A stretch of 64,000 nt of DNA from Paludibacteraceae bacterium (GCA_017527905.1 JAFXPK010000014.1:1-64000), one strand, 5' to 3'. Positions 1 through 8,061 are shown, numbered from the stretch's first letter. The notes: generated by a model from the letters alone, not told the origin. Numbers and translations are program-made.

Positions 1-1
1 A

Positions 2-187
2 GGCTGCATTCCTACTACAGGATCCGTTGCCGCTTCTTTCGGCGCTTTCATCGCTGTTACCCAGCGTATTCCCGGCAAGGACAAGGTCCTGTTCATCGAC
101 CCGGGTTTCCCCATCCAGCCTTTCCCTCTACCCTCCGAAAACAAAAGTATAAAGTCTATCGTCTATCGTCTAAAGTATAAGCCCTAA
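2..187 (+). pseudogene. 3'-truncated class I/II PLP-dependent aminotransferase fragment
   Basis: The frame open at the window edge reads GCIPTTGSVAASFGAFIAVT and then KVLFIDPGFPIQ. As I recall it, this is the stretch preceding the PLP-binding half of Bacteroidales aspartate-type aminotransferases (usually GCIPTVGSMQG...LFIDPGFPVQ). Likeness stops at about base 118. The frame then runs through non-coding-looking sequence with a micro-repeat (143-180) and stops at 185-187. An intact enzyme would need roughly 270 more residues, including the PLP lysine, so the gene is broken at its 3' side. The 5' part lies outside the window. An assembly join at the repeat is possible. The family call rests on about 39 residues. 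Confidence 0.55.
143..180. repeat. Degenerate intergenic micro-repeat (AAAGTATAA / GTCTATC type)
   Basis: AAAGTATAA occurs at 144-152 and again at 172-180, with two GTCTATC words between. It starts about 25 bases after the last recognisable aminotransferase codon. It resembles in style the low-complexity tracts at 524-557, 6982-7030, 23909-23962 and 41097-41190. Confidence 0.6.
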
Positions 188-262
188 TCTCCTCTCTCAT
201 AAGCACATATCTTTCCGCTTTGCAACCACTGCTATTTTGTTCGGTTTTTTCTCCGTTTTTTG

Positions 263-293
263 TTTGGAAAATATGAAAAAAGCAGTACCTTTG
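263..293 (+). promoter_or_regulatory. Bacteroidota-type promoter of tRNA-Met
   Basis: TTTG at 263-266 and TACCTTTG at 286-293 are 19 bases apart, matching the -33 TTTG / -7 TAnnTTTG consensus of the Bacteroidota primary sigma factor. Transcription should begin near 300, just ahead of the tRNA. Confidence 0.8.
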
Positions 294-313
294 CACTGCG
301 TTTGAAAAACGAT

Positions 314-387
314 GGCGGGGTAGCTCAGTTGGTTAGAGCGTCGGATTCATAACCCGGAGGTCACGAGTTCAATTCTCGTCCCCGCTA
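314..387 (+). tRNA. tRNA-Met (CAT anticodon)
   Basis: Full cloverleaf: acceptor 314-320 GGCGGGG pairs with 380-386 CCCCGCT (one G-U), discriminator A387, D arm GCTC...GAGC, anticodon loop TTCATAA, T arm ACGAG-TTCAATT-CTCGT. CCA is not encoded. The first acceptor pair is G-U rather than the initiator-type mismatch, so elongator Met is favoured. A CAT anticodon can also belong to tRNA-Ile2, whose C34 is modified to lysidine by TilS, and this cannot be fully excluded by eye. It has its own promoter (263-293) and terminator (391-426). Confidence 0.92.
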
Positions 388-390
388 CTG

Positions 391-426
391 AATGGGAGAC
401 TGGTTTTCAGCCTCCCATTTTTGTTT
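391..426 (+). terminator. Rho-independent terminator after tRNA-Met
   Basis: AATGGGAG (391-398) pairs with CTCCCATT (412-419), with an inner CTG/CAG pair and a GTTTT loop, followed by a T-rich tail. Confidence 0.85.
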
Positions 427-523
427 CATTCCTTCCCTTTCCCATACTCTTCCAGAGGTTAAAAATCAACATGCATATAACCCCTTCCTGTCCCGTAAAT
501 CCTTTCCTGACAATGCGAAAGAC

Positions 524-557
524 AAATGGTAAATAGTAAATCGTCAAATAGTAAATG
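524..557. repeat. Degenerate GTAAAT micro-repeat
   Basis: Four imperfect 7-10 base units of the form gGTAAATaGTAAATcGTCAAATaG lie between the tRNA terminator and the next promoter. The same words recur at 6982-7030. The rest of 427-613 shows no gene. Confidence 0.65.
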
Positions 558-613
558 GCCAATCTGTTCAACGAGGTTGCCGCATCACCTCAAGACAATT
601 TATTGCGCTGTTC

Positions 614-644
614 ATTGGCGAATCGATAAAACATATTATTTTTG
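614..644 (+). promoter_or_regulatory. Promoter of the orphan lipoprotein gene
   Basis: ATTG at 614-617 and TATTTTTG at 637-644, 19 bases apart, fit the Bacteroidota -33/-7 consensus. The predicted start of transcription is about 60 bases before the reading frame at 714. Confidence 0.6.
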
Positions 645-713
645 TATTAATCTCTCGAATGATTCGATGGGATGAGTGTGCAATGCAAGTGTTCCACTCT
701 ATGATTATTTGCC

Positions 714-1484
714 ATGGTGCATTTTAGGGTTTTGAAATATATGATCGCGTTGTCCCTTGTGGTCTCTTGTGTTGACCATCGGGACGATAATAGGGTCGGA
801 CGAGGCGATGCGTTGACGGAACGTGTCAATTATGATAGCCTTGTCGCCCGCGCTTGCATGGTGGACTCTGCCTTGTTGAATGGTTCGGACGAGGAGAGCC
901 ATTTGTTGGAGAATGGCGCCAAGCAATTCCGTTACACGTTGTATGAAATGAATTACCTTCCCGCAAAGGATTTCCTGTTCCGTGAGAATATCTATCGGCA
1001 TGACGGTTCGCTACTCATGTCGTATTGTGCCATCTTTGATGTGCCTGTAGGTGCCATGTGCACGTATGACGAGAGGGGTGCTTTGCTGCAGAGGGAGGAA
1101 TGGAACGATGGTTATAAAGGGTGCAAGGTGGATCCTTCCATGTTGATCGCTTTCCTGGAGAAGGAAGGATGGTACAATAGGGCAACGGGAGAGTCTGCGG
1201 TCGGAGACGTCGATTCTCTTGGTTTGAACGGCGACTTCACGTTCAATGTCTTCAATCATGTCATCGTGGATTTCTTTCCTCCTTCCGAGTTGCAGGACTA
1301 TCCAGTCTGGGTAGTGCTTTTGCCAGTCATTAACCGTGTGCCGAAAGTCTTTGCGGATAAATATTTACGGAATGATGCGAAAAAGGAAGAGGGGAGTGCG
1401 TCAGACTTGTGCAATGTGAGTTATGTGATTGACGCGAAGTCTGGCAGATATAGCGTCCGTTGGGAGCACGGCCATGTGCGGTAG
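714..1484 (+). CDS. Putative lipoprotein of unknown function
   Basis: A 256-residue protein I do not recognise. Its N-terminus (residues 1-19) is hydrophobic and ends in LSLVVSC, a plausible lipobox, so it is probably a lipoprotein. An internal ATG at 741 would give a more ordinary signal peptide (MIALSLVVSC). The mature part is soluble, mixed in composition and rich in acidic and aromatic residues, with no motif or repeat I can name. A promoter lies at 614-644. The gene is convergent with the Lrp gene and only one base separates the two stop codons. No functional partner is evident. Confidence 0.65.
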   Translation: MVHFRVLKYMIALSLVVSCVDHRDDNRVGRGDALTERVNYDSLVARACMVDSALLNGSDEESHLLENGAKQFRYTLYEMNYLPAKDFLFRENIYRHDGSLLMSYCAIFDVPVGAMCTYDERGALLQREEWNDGYKGCKVDPSMLIAFLEKEGWYNRATGESAVGDVDSLGLNGDFTFNVFNHVIVDFFPPSELQDYPVWVVLLPVINRVPKVFADKYLRNDAKKEEGSASDLCNVSYVIDAKSGRYSVRWEHGHVR

Positions 1485-1485
1485 C

Positions 1486-1968
1486 TTAATCCGGTAGTTT
1501 GATGCCGTGTGTGTGCTTCATCTCCTTCAGCACGAAGAGGCTATGCAAGCTTCCGATACTTTCTATGACACCCAATTTGTTTTGCACGAATTCCTGGTAG
1601 TGGCTCATGCTGCTCACCAAAATCTTCAGCATGAAATCATAGTCACCTGATATGTTGTAGCATTCGACGATTTCATCTATCTTTTGGATGGCGTCGATGA
1701 AGTGGAGTATGTACTCCTTGCTATGTTTTTTGAGTCGGATGTTACAGAATACGCAGAACCCGTTGTCCAACAACTCGTTGTTCAGGATGGCGGAGTATTG
1801 GCGGATGATGCCCTCCTTTTCCATCCTCTTGACGCGTTCGAATACGGGCGTGGAGGACAGATGGACATGAGCTGCCAATTCCTTTGTGGTCAGTTTGCAG
1901 TTCTCCTGCAATGTCTTCAAGATCTGTATGTCGATCTCGTCCAGCTGGGGTTTTTGCGGTTCTTTCAT
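1486..1968 (-). CDS. Lrp/AsnC family transcriptional regulator
   Basis: A 160-residue leucine-responsive-type regulator. A winged helix-turn-helix lies at about residues 8-60 (LDEIDIQILKTLQENCKLTT, then STPVFERVKRMEKEGII), followed by the RAM ligand-binding and oligomerisation domain, with YNISGDYDFMLKI as its typical strand. The ATG at 1968 is preferred over an upstream one at 2007, because the family starts close to the first helix and the longer form would overlap the DUF4270 gene. It is the third gene of a minus-strand unit after the glgA-like and DUF4270 genes. Such proteins usually sense an amino acid and control transport or metabolism. The ligand cannot be told here. Confidence 0.9.
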   Translation of the reverse strand: MKEPQKPQLDEIDIQILKTLQENCKLTTKELAAHVHLSSTPVFERVKRMEKEGIIRQYSAILNNELLDNGFCVFCNIRLKKHSKEYILHFIDAIQKIDEIVECYNISGDYDFMLKILVSSMSHYQEFVQNKLGVIESIGSLHSLFVLKEMKHTHGIKLPD

Positions 1969-1975
1969 CGTCTGA

Positions 1976-3448
1976 TTAGTTTCTTTTGGTGTAGATGATG
2001 TCCACACAAGGTTTCAATGTGTCTGGAGCCGCACTGCCATATAGGGCAGTGCCCGTCATCCAAAGCTGTTGTTTGTAGCTGTAATTGTTTCCGTCCAATG
2101 TCCTTGTCACAGGAATCATCGTCATCTTTTTCGAGTAGGTTTTGCCTTCCCCCTTCAACATGTTTTGGGTTGGCCTCGTGATATTGAAAGCATAGTAATT
2201 GTTGTCTCCGTCGATTGTGCAGGTGAACGAAGACAGTCCGTCCGGCGTCCTGTTGTTCAGGAAGAAGCTTTCGACGCTGTCTTTGTCGATAAGCAGCATT
2301 TGCCCGTTATAAAGGTATTTGTTGTTGATCTCCTTACGGTGCAGGATCAGACGGATTGAGTTGAACATCACCTTGGTGGTGTCCTTGACGTTTTGTTTCA
2401 CTTCCTCCATGATGGTTCCGAACGGGATGGTCACCTCCGTGTAGATGCCCGCGGGGGTGTACATGTAGGTTTGTATGGAGTCTGCCTCCTGTATTTCCTT
2501 GACAAGATTATCCCACTCGATATGCTGGATCGCGTTCGCCCTTTTCACGGATTTGTTTCCTGAGAGGAAGAAGGATGTCACCAAAGGATTTGTCCCATAT
2601 TTCGCTTTGATGCTTTCCGATGAGACGATGGTGTCTTTCCCGTCGATGGTCGTGTGGATGTCTCCGTCGTAGTGGTAGTAGATGAGGATACCCGACACGT
2701 CCACCTTGAGTATTGTGCCCTCGTTGAAGGCGTGTTTCACGTATACACCCTTGAAATATTCGTTGAAGTCCGCCTGCGAGGAGCCTAATTCATTCCTGTA
2801 ATAGTCGGAGATGCGTTTTCCGAAGTCATTGGAGAGCGGAACCCTGATTTCCCTCGTGTTTTGGATTTGGTAGTTGACCTCACCCAAAAGGATGGATTGG
2901 TCGCAATAGTCTTGAGTGGAGACGTTGGTGTAGTATTTGGATTGGTCCATCCCCTTGTTCAGCTCATAGACGCGAACGGACTGCATCGCCGTGGAGTCGC
3001 CCCAAAAGCCGGAATTATACTGCATGAGATATAACGTCGAGTCTATCGTGAAATTCCTTATGTTGCTGACTCTCTCTATCTTGCCGAATTTGCTGTCGAT
3101 GTCTTCCAACAAAGAGTTCAGGATACCAGAGGTTGCGGAATTGTAGGTGACGATAGTGGTGTCGGGGAGTATGATGCCTCCCGTCCGGGCGTCGAGTTGA
3201 GTCATGTATTCAGCCTGGATCTCTCCGAAAATGTTGTCGGAGTATCTTCCGAACAACAGATAGTCGGCCTTGCTGAGTATGGAGTCCGAAATGGTGCTTC
3301 GGGTCGTTACGTTGATGTGATTGTGGTATACGGAGAACAGATCTTCTTCAGGTTGGATAGACATTCCTATTGTGCTGTCGTCTTCGCAACTGCTCATCAA
3401 TATGCCCGTCAGGCACATTGCATATAATGGTAACTTGTATAGTTTCAT
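1976..3448 (-). CDS. DUF4270 domain lipoprotein
   Basis: A 490-residue exported protein. Its signal ends in LTGILMSSC, a lipobox, and the body has the DUF4270 look: an early TTRSTISDSILSKADYLLFGRY block, where the segment after 'YLLFG' discusses the export of a large beta-rich domain, and a late VTRTLDGNNYSYKQQLWMTG block. The family is widespread in Bacteroidota, surface-associated and of unknown function. It lies 27 bases downstream of the truncated starch-synthase-like gene and just before lrp. This gene order next to panC-panD is familiar from other Bacteroidales, suggesting a conserved but unexplained link. Confidence 0.85.
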   Translation of the reverse strand: MKLYKLPLYAMCLTGILMSSCEDDSTIGMSIQPEEDLFSVYHNHINVTTRSTISDSILSKADYLLFGRYSDNIFGEIQAEYMTQLDARTGGIILPDTTIVTYNSATSGILNSLLEDIDSKFGKIERVSNIRNFTIDSTLYLMQYNSGFWGDSTAMQSVRVYELNKGMDQSKYYTNVSTQDYCDQSILLGEVNYQIQNTREIRVPLSNDFGKRISDYYRNELGSSQADFNEYFKGVYVKHAFNEGTILKVDVSGILIYYHYDGDIHTTIDGKDTIVSSESIKAKYGTNPLVTSFFLSGNKSVKRANAIQHIEWDNLVKEIQEADSIQTYMYTPAGIYTEVTIPFGTIMEEVKQNVKDTTKVMFNSIRLILHRKEINNKYLYNGQMLLIDKDSVESFFLNNRTPDGLSSFTCTIDGDNNYYAFNITRPTQNMLKGEGKTYSKKMTMIPVTRTLDGNNYSYKQQLWMTGTALYGSAAPDTLKPCVDIIYTKRN

Positions 3449-3475
3449 TAATGCTCCGAAAAAATTATGAATGGA

Positions 3476-4288
3476 TTATTTGGACAAGATGTTGTCGTAG
3501 AATTCATTGTAAGCGTCCACGTAAGCCTCCGGATTCTGGAATGTCAGGCAAGGCTTGCCGCATTGCTCAATGTGTGACAGGACATCTTTGTTGATGGATT
3601 CGCTGCCGAGGATGGCGGCGTCCGAATAGTCGATCGCGAATTTTGTCAGGTCCGCATAGGAAACATTTTTGTTCAAGATGGATTGCATGTCCTCGTCATT
3701 GATTCCGTCCAATTTGATTTTCTGTGCGAATCGCTCCGAGAAAGGTTTTTGGAAGTCGTCCGCATAGACGGAGTAAATGACCTTTGAGTTTTTGAAGAAT
3801 GGATCAGTGTTGAACGCTTTTTTGATGTAGATGGGCGCCAAGGCCGTCATCCATCCGTGGCAGTGTATGATGTCCGGAGTCCAACGTAGTTTCTTCACGG
3901 TCTCCAAGACGCCTCTCACGAAGAAGATGGAACGGTCTTCGTTGTCGTCGAACTCCCCGTTCTCGTCCGCTATGGTGTATTTCCTTTGGAAGAAATCGTC
4001 ATTGTCGATGAAGTAGACCTGCATCCTGGCCGATTGGATGGATGCCACCTTGATGATCAACGGGTGGTCCGTGTCGTCAATGATTATGTTCATGCCGGAA
4101 AGGCGAATCACCTCATGGAGTTGGTTCCTGCGCTCGTTCACGTTGCCGAAACGAGGCATGAAGGCACGAATTTCTTTCCCCTTCTCTTGAATCGCCTGAG
4201 GTAACTTCCTGCTGATCACCGAAATTTCCGTCTCTGGAAGATACGGCGTAATCTCTTGCGAGATGTATAAAACTTTCACACTATCCAT
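3476..4288 (-). CDS. Glycogen/starch synthase N-terminal domain protein, probably non-catalytic
   Basis: 270 residues corresponding to the N-terminal Rossmann half of GT5 glycogen synthases: KVLYISQEITPYLPE at the start, then IIHCHGWMTALAPIYIKKAF in place of the usual HxHDWQ-TAL motif. The nucleotide-sugar motif KxGGL after the first strand is replaced by TEISVISRKLP, and the whole C-terminal GT-B half is absent (full enzymes have about 480 residues). A normal synthase reaction is therefore unlikely and a sensor or scaffold role is possible. It is first in the operon with DUF4270 and lrp, with a good promoter at 4313-4344, and is divergent from panC. Confidence 0.85.
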   Translation of the reverse strand: MDSVKVLYISQEITPYLPETEISVISRKLPQAIQEKGKEIRAFMPRFGNVNERRNQLHEVIRLSGMNIIIDDTDHPLIIKVASIQSARMQVYFIDNDDFFQRKYTIADENGEFDDNEDRSIFFVRGVLETVKKLRWTPDIIHCHGWMTALAPIYIKKAFNTDPFFKNSKVIYSVYADDFQKPFSERFAQKIKLDGINDEDMQSILNKNVSYADLTKFAIDYSDAAILGSESINKDVLSHIEQCGKPCLTFQNPEAYVDAYNEFYDNILSK

Positions 4289-4312
4289 CTTAATTTTTCA
4301 ATTCTCGTAATG

Positions 4313-4344
4313 CAAAGGTAGGAATTTTGTGATTAAAAGCCAAA
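4313..4344 (-). promoter_or_regulatory. Promoter of the glgA-like/DUF4270/lrp operon
   Basis: On the minus strand TTTG (4344-4341) and TACCTTTG (4320-4313) are 20 bases apart, a full match to the Bacteroidota consensus. The expected start point is about 20 bases ahead of the ATG at 4288. Confidence 0.8.
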
Positions 4345-4425
4345 TTTTCATTTCTTTCTTTTCATTTCTTCGATTTTATGCTTTCCTTTGTGGTTCAATT
4401 TGGGATTGAAAATTTTTATTTGGTA

Positions 4426-5271
4426 ATGAAGATTTATAAGACTACAAAGGGACTTGAGAATGCGCTGGAGAAGTTGCGCTCTGAGTCCAAAAGCATTGGG
4501 TTCGTCCCTACGATGGGTGCTCTGCATGCGGGACACTTGTCATTAGTGAAGAGATGTGTCGAAGAGAATGATGTGTGTGTCGTAAGCGTGTTCGTGAACC
4601 CGACACAGTTCAATAACCAGACCGATTTGGAGAAATATCCCCGCACGTTGGAGGCGGACGCCGCTTTGTTGGCGGGTGCCAAGTGTACGATATTGTTTGC
4701 TCCGAGCGTGAAGCAGATCTATCCGAAGCCAGATACGAGGGTGTTCGATTTCGGTCAGCTGGATAAGGTGATGGAGGGCGTTTACAGACCAGGTCACTTC
4801 AACGGTGTCGGTCAGGTGGTGAGCCGCCTCTTCGAAATCGTCAAGCCGGTTAGGGCTTATTTCGGCGAGAAGGATTACCAGCAGTTGGCTATCATCCGCA
4901 AGATGGTGAAGGACTATAAGATCCCTGTCAATATCGTCGGTTGCCCGATCGTCCGCGAAAAAGACGGCATGGCGCTGAGTAGCCGTAACATGCGTCTGTC
5001 CAAGGATGAGCGTAAGAAGGCTGTCCGCATCTCCCAGGTGTTGTTGAAAAGCGTCGAGTTGGCCAAGGAGAAAAGCTTGCCTGAGGTGAAGCAATGGGTC
5101 ATCGACGAAATCAACAAGGAGCCGGTATTGAACGTCGAATACTATGATATCGTCAATTCCGAGACCATGCAGAGTGTTCAGTCTTGGGACGATGCCCCTC
5201 TGATCACTGGCTGTGTCACGGTTTATTGTGGCGAGGTGAGGCTAATCGATAATGTCCAATATAAAAAGTGA
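4426..5271 (+). CDS. panC: Pantothenate synthetase
   Basis: 281 residues, the usual family length. It joins pantoate and beta-alanine with ATP in the cytoplasm to give pantothenate, the precursor of coenzyme A. Visible signatures are PTMGALHAGHLSLV (with the HxGH nucleotide motif), VFVNPTQF, GVYRPGHFNGV, YFGEKDYQQL and the LSSRN loop. The ATG at 4426 is chosen because the family starts with a short strand before KxLR/PTMGALH. An upstream in-frame ATG at 4378 would add an unusual hydrophobic leader. panD follows after three bases, so the two are cotranscribed and presumably balanced. Confidence 0.97.
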   Translation: MKIYKTTKGLENALEKLRSESKSIGFVPTMGALHAGHLSLVKRCVEENDVCVVSVFVNPTQFNNQTDLEKYPRTLEADAALLAGAKCTILFAPSVKQIYPKPDTRVFDFGQLDKVMEGVYRPGHFNGVGQVVSRLFEIVKPVRAYFGEKDYQQLAIIRKMVKDYKIPVNIVGCPIVREKDGMALSSRNMRLSKDERKKAVRISQVLLKSVELAKEKSLPEVKQWVIDEINKEPVLNVEYYDIVNSETMQSVQSWDDAPLITGCVTVYCGEVRLIDNVQYKK

Positions 5272-5274
5272 AAT

Positions 5275-5628
5275 ATGCTGGTTGAGATTCTGAAATCTAA
5301 GATTCATCGCGTAAAGGTGACGGAGGCCAATCTGGATTACATTGGTAGTATTACTATCGATGAGGATCTGATGGATGCCGCTAACATGATCCAGAACGAG
5401 AAAGTCTTCGTGGTGAACAATAATAATGGCGCGCGTTTCGAAACTTATATTATTAAGGGGGAACGCGGCAGCGGCGTGATTTGCCTGAACGGTGCGGCGG
5501 CTCGCATGGCTCAGAAGGGCGACGTCGTTATCATCATGACTTTCGCCACGATGGATTTCGAAGAGGCCAAAACCTTCAAGCCTACGGTCGTTTTCCCTGA
5601 CACGGAGACGAATAAGTTGGTGGATTGA
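5275..5628 (+). CDS. panD: Aspartate 1-decarboxylase proenzyme
   Basis: 117 residues. It decarboxylates aspartate to beta-alanine, the second substrate of PanC. The self-cleavage site Gly24-Ser25 (YIGSITID), which generates the pyruvoyl cofactor, is intact, as are Lys9 (KSKIHR) and the later [17 protein letters not shown] block. It is three bases behind panC, with a strong terminator at 5662-5694. Confidence 0.97.
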   Translation: MLVEILKSKIHRVKVTEANLDYIGSITIDEDLMDAANMIQNEKVFVVNNNNGARFETYIIKGERGSGVICLNGAAARMAQKGDVVIIMTFATMDFEEAKTFKPTVVFPDTETNKLVD

Positions 5629-5661
5629 CGGTTCGCTCGTTTGCCTCTGATTAATAATATT

Positions 5662-5694
5662 CGCCGGTGGATATATATTCCATCGGCGTTTTTT
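5662..5694 (+). terminator. Terminator of panC-panD
   Basis: CGCCG (5662-5666) pairs with CGGCG (5684-5688), with an inner TGGA/TCCA pair and an AT-rich loop, then six T. The rest of 5629-5876 shows no gene. Confidence 0.85.
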
Positions 5695-5876
5695 CGTGCG
5701 ACTCATCCCGTGACACTGCTCTTGTGTGTGGTTTTCGTCGTGTTCCCTTGGCTCGGAAGCAATATGGATAGGGCCTGTTTGACATGTTTTTCTTGAATGA
5801 TGCGGACAATCGTGCGTTTGTACGGTTAAAAATATATAAAATGGCACTCCGTCGGACATATTTCTTCCCTGAAACG

Positions 5877-5907
5877 ATTGCGGAGAATATGATTGGTTTT
5901 ATCTTTG
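5877..5907 (+). promoter_or_regulatory. Promoter of the small membrane protein/OmpH-like unit
   Basis: ATTG (5877-5880) and TATCTTTG (5900-5907) are 19 bases apart, matching the Bacteroidota consensus with one change in the -33 element. Confidence 0.7.
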
Positions 5908-5976
5908 TGGTGTAGTTAGAGTCGAAAGAAGGCTTTAGTGTATGTATTTGCTATTACAGCAATATCGTTTTTTTGT

Positions 5977-6231
5977 ATGAAGAGTTTTGGGGTTCTTATC
6001 ATCGTCACGTTTGTGATAGTGGGCCTTTCCATTTTGCTGTTGGGCGTCCAGACTTTTTTCTCGAAGAGGAAAAGGTTCCCTAACACGCATGTTGGAGGAA
6101 ACAAAGCTTTGGCGAAGAAGGGTGTCTTCTGTGTGCAGACACAGGATGCCATGGCTCGTAGGAATGCAAGTTCAACCTCGGTGGACGAGGAGTTGGAGGA
6201 CGAGACAATTGTGGAAAGTAATGAAAAATAA
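5977..6231 (+). CDS. Conserved Bacteroidales small membrane protein
   Basis: 84 residues: one N-terminal membrane helix (about residues 5-25, VLIIVTFVIVGLSILLLGV), a basic stop (FSKRKR), then RFPNTHVGGNKALAKKGVFC and VQTQDAMARR, and a short acidic tail. The FPNTHVxGNKAL...VQxQDxxAR signature looks like a small Bacteroidales family I have seen, with no assigned role. A GTG at 5938 would extend the protein, but ATG 5977 places the helix directly at the start. It precedes the OmpH-like lipoprotein by 11 bases, so both probably act at the envelope. Confidence 0.7.
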   Translation: MKSFGVLIIVTFVIVGLSILLLGVQTFFSKRKRFPNTHVGGNKALAKKGVFCVQTQDAMARRNASSTSVDEELEDETIVESNEK

Positions 6232-6242
6232 ATTAATTAGAT

Positions 6243-6881
6243 ATGAAGTATTTTAACTCATTATGTATCGCGGTTATCGCATTTGCCGCTCTTTCATTTT
6301 CCAGTTGTAAGGGTAAACCCGCTGCTGAGGGACAACAGCAGGTGTCCGATTCGACTTCTACCGTATCCGTCGTTGATAGCGCTAAGTCCGAATCCCCATC
6401 GGTTTTCCCTGTCGCTTATGTGAATGTGGATTCCCTCTTGCTCGGTTACGATTTCGCTAAGAAGTTGAACGAGGTCTTGCTGAAGAAGGAGGAGAAGTCC
6501 CGCAAGGAGTTGGCGAACGCTCAGATGAAGCTTCAAAAGGACTATGAGGCGTTTCAGAAGAAATACCAGGCCGGCGGCTTTTTGACGGAGGCCACTTTGC
6601 AGAGCGAACAGGCTAATCTGTACAAGCAGGATCAGGAACTCCAACTGTTGGATAAGAAATTGACCCAGGAGTTGATGATTGAACAGCAGAAGATGAACAA
6701 GCAGTTGCGCGACACGGTGGCTGCATTCTTCAAGGTGTACAATGCGGACAAAAGGTTTAAACTCATTCTGAGCAATGCGGATTACGACAATGTGTTATTC
6801 GCGGACGAAGCGTTGAACATCACCAATGATGTGATTGAACAATTGAACCTGCGCTATGCGGCTCAACAAAAGGCAAAGTAA
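6243..6881 (+). CDS. OmpH/Skp family periplasmic chaperone-like lipoprotein
   Basis: 212 residues. The signal peptide ends in ALSFSSC, a lipobox, followed by a Ser/Thr-rich linker and VAYVNVDSLLLGYDFAKKL, the opening of Skp/OmpH proteins. Residues about 75-170 form a long Lys/Glu/Gln coiled coil (the two prongs), closing with FKLILSNADYDNVLFADEAL, typical of the family's trimerisation core. Skp-like proteins hold unfolded outer-membrane proteins in the periplasm. Here the protein is predicted to be lipid-anchored, as many Bacteroidota versions are. It is cotranscribed with the small membrane protein upstream. Confidence 0.88.
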   Translation: MKYFNSLCIAVIAFAALSFSSCKGKPAAEGQQQVSDSTSTVSVVDSAKSESPSVFPVAYVNVDSLLLGYDFAKKLNEVLLKKEEKSRKELANAQMKLQKDYEAFQKKYQAGGFLTEATLQSEQANLYKQDQELQLLDKKLTQELMIEQQKMNKQLRDTVAAFFKVYNADKRFKLILSNADYDNVLFADEALNITNDVIEQLNLRYAAQQKAK

Positions 6882-6903
6882 TTTTTGTTTAAATATCATT
6901 GCG

Positions 6904-6938
6904 AAAGGGAGGAAGTTCTTGGATTTCCTCCCTTTTTT
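6904..6938 (+). terminator. Terminator after the OmpH-like gene
   Basis: AAAGGGAGGAA (6904-6914) pairs perfectly with TTCCTCCCTTT (6925-6935), with a ten-base loop and a T6 run. Confidence 0.9.
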
Positions 6939-6981
6939 GTGGAAGAAAGTGTGGAACTAGTGTCTATGAAATCGTATGTGG

Positions 6982-7030
6982 CAAATGGTAAATCGTAAAC
7001 GGTAAATAGTAAATCCGTAAATCGTAAATC
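6982..7030. repeat. Degenerate GTAAATC micro-repeat
   Basis: About six imperfect copies of a 6-8 base unit (GGTAAATCGTAAACGGTAAA and onward) just beyond a terminator. The same words occur at 524-557. A related CTTAACTCTTAAT word follows near 7073-7085. Confidence 0.7.
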
Positions 7031-7117
7031 ATAATAAAACGCCATGACGTTTCTTCCCTTTATATTTTTAAATCTTAACTCTTAATTTTATTTTTGCATA
7101 CTCGAAAAGGAAATGAT

Positions 7118-7909
7118 ATGTTGAAAGTCGAAGAATTACCGAAAGAACAGATATATGTGGCCGCCCATCCTGATTATTTTCCGGAGACCGCACTGGTTTT
7201 GGCAAAGAAGTTGGCGGATGCCCATGACAAGCAGATTTGCTTGTTAGGCATATTGGGCAATCGTGAGGAACCTTCCGATTATGAGAAGGCGTTCGAATCG
7301 TGGAAAAGAGATAGGATAGGTTTCCCCGTCAATTATTATGTGTTGGACGATGACTTCACGGATTTCATGGAGTTCGTGGAGGCGGCCATCCTGATTTTCG
7401 AGGTGTCGGATGTTCCTCCTTATAATAAACCGAATAACCAGTTGAAGCTCTGCCGTGAGTTGAGGATTCCTTATTATTTCGTGAAACCGGGTCAACAGAT
7501 CTCTTTCGACCGCGTGCTCGTGCCGATAGGATTTTTGGTGGAGGAGCGCGAGAAGGGTGTCTTCTGCCGTGGCATGGGCATGCACTTCCATTCCCACATC
7601 ATGTTGATGGTGGCGAATGATTATGGCACGAGGGCGCAACAGAACGCGGAGGCGATCAAGTCTCTGATGGATAAGGGCTCCGTGGAGTACGAAAATGTGG
7701 AGGCGCACAAGAATAGTTTCAAGATCGAATTGGAGGCTGTGGATAGGGTGATGGAGTTGGATGCGGGCCTTTTGATGATCTCCGCGTCGCGCGAATATGG
7801 CATGGACGACATCCTCTTCGGCCCGAAGGAGTTGAAGGTGATAAAGAAATCAATCGTTCCGTTGATGATTATTAATCCAAGAAAAGACCTTTATACGTTG
7901 TGTAATTAA
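7118..7909 (+). CDS. Universal-stress-protein-like protein
   Basis: 263 residues with the shape of two USP (adenine-nucleotide alpha-hydrolase-like) halves. The first opens with QIYVAAHPDYFPETALVLAK and the second with FDRVLVPIGFLVEEREKGVF, ending in ESI-like IVPLMIINPR strands. The ATP-loop motif GxxGxxGS is not evident, so it may not bind nucleotide. ATG 7118 is preferred because the upstream ATG at 7094 lies inside a TATTTTTG box (7089-7096) that looks like the -7 promoter element. The gene stands alone. Role uncertain, perhaps general stress physiology. Confidence 0.65.
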   Translation: MLKVEELPKEQIYVAAHPDYFPETALVLAKKLADAHDKQICLLGILGNREEPSDYEKAFESWKRDRIGFPVNYYVLDDDFTDFMEFVEAAILIFEVSDVPPYNKPNNQLKLCRELRIPYYFVKPGQQISFDRVLVPIGFLVEEREKGVFCRGMGMHFHSHIMLMVANDYGTRAQQNAEAIKSLMDKGSVEYENVEAHKNSFKIELEAVDRVMELDAGLLMISASREYGMDDILFGPKELKVIKKSIVPLMIINPRKDLYTLCN

Positions 7910-7991
7910 GGCCTTCGTCGAACGAAACGCCCGTTTCATCGATTGTTTCTGTCGATTAGTCCGTAAATAAGTGATAATCAATCAAATCGGC

Positions 7992-8022
7992 TTGTTTTGG
8001 CATGGTGTTTGTACTATTTTTG
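7992..8022 (+). promoter_or_regulatory. Promoter of the DUF6515 gene
   Basis: TTG (7992-7994) and TATTTTTG (8015-8022), 20 bases apart. The start point would be about 30 bases before the ATG at 8062. Confidence 0.6.
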
Positions 8023-8061
8023 TTAGAAAACAAAATGTAAAACATTCTAAATTTTACGATC

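Noticed and set aside
314..387. tRNA-Ile2 (lysidine-type CAT) instead of tRNA-Met
   Set aside because: Not fully excluded, but the sequence is closer to Bacteroidota elongator tRNA-Met as I remember it.
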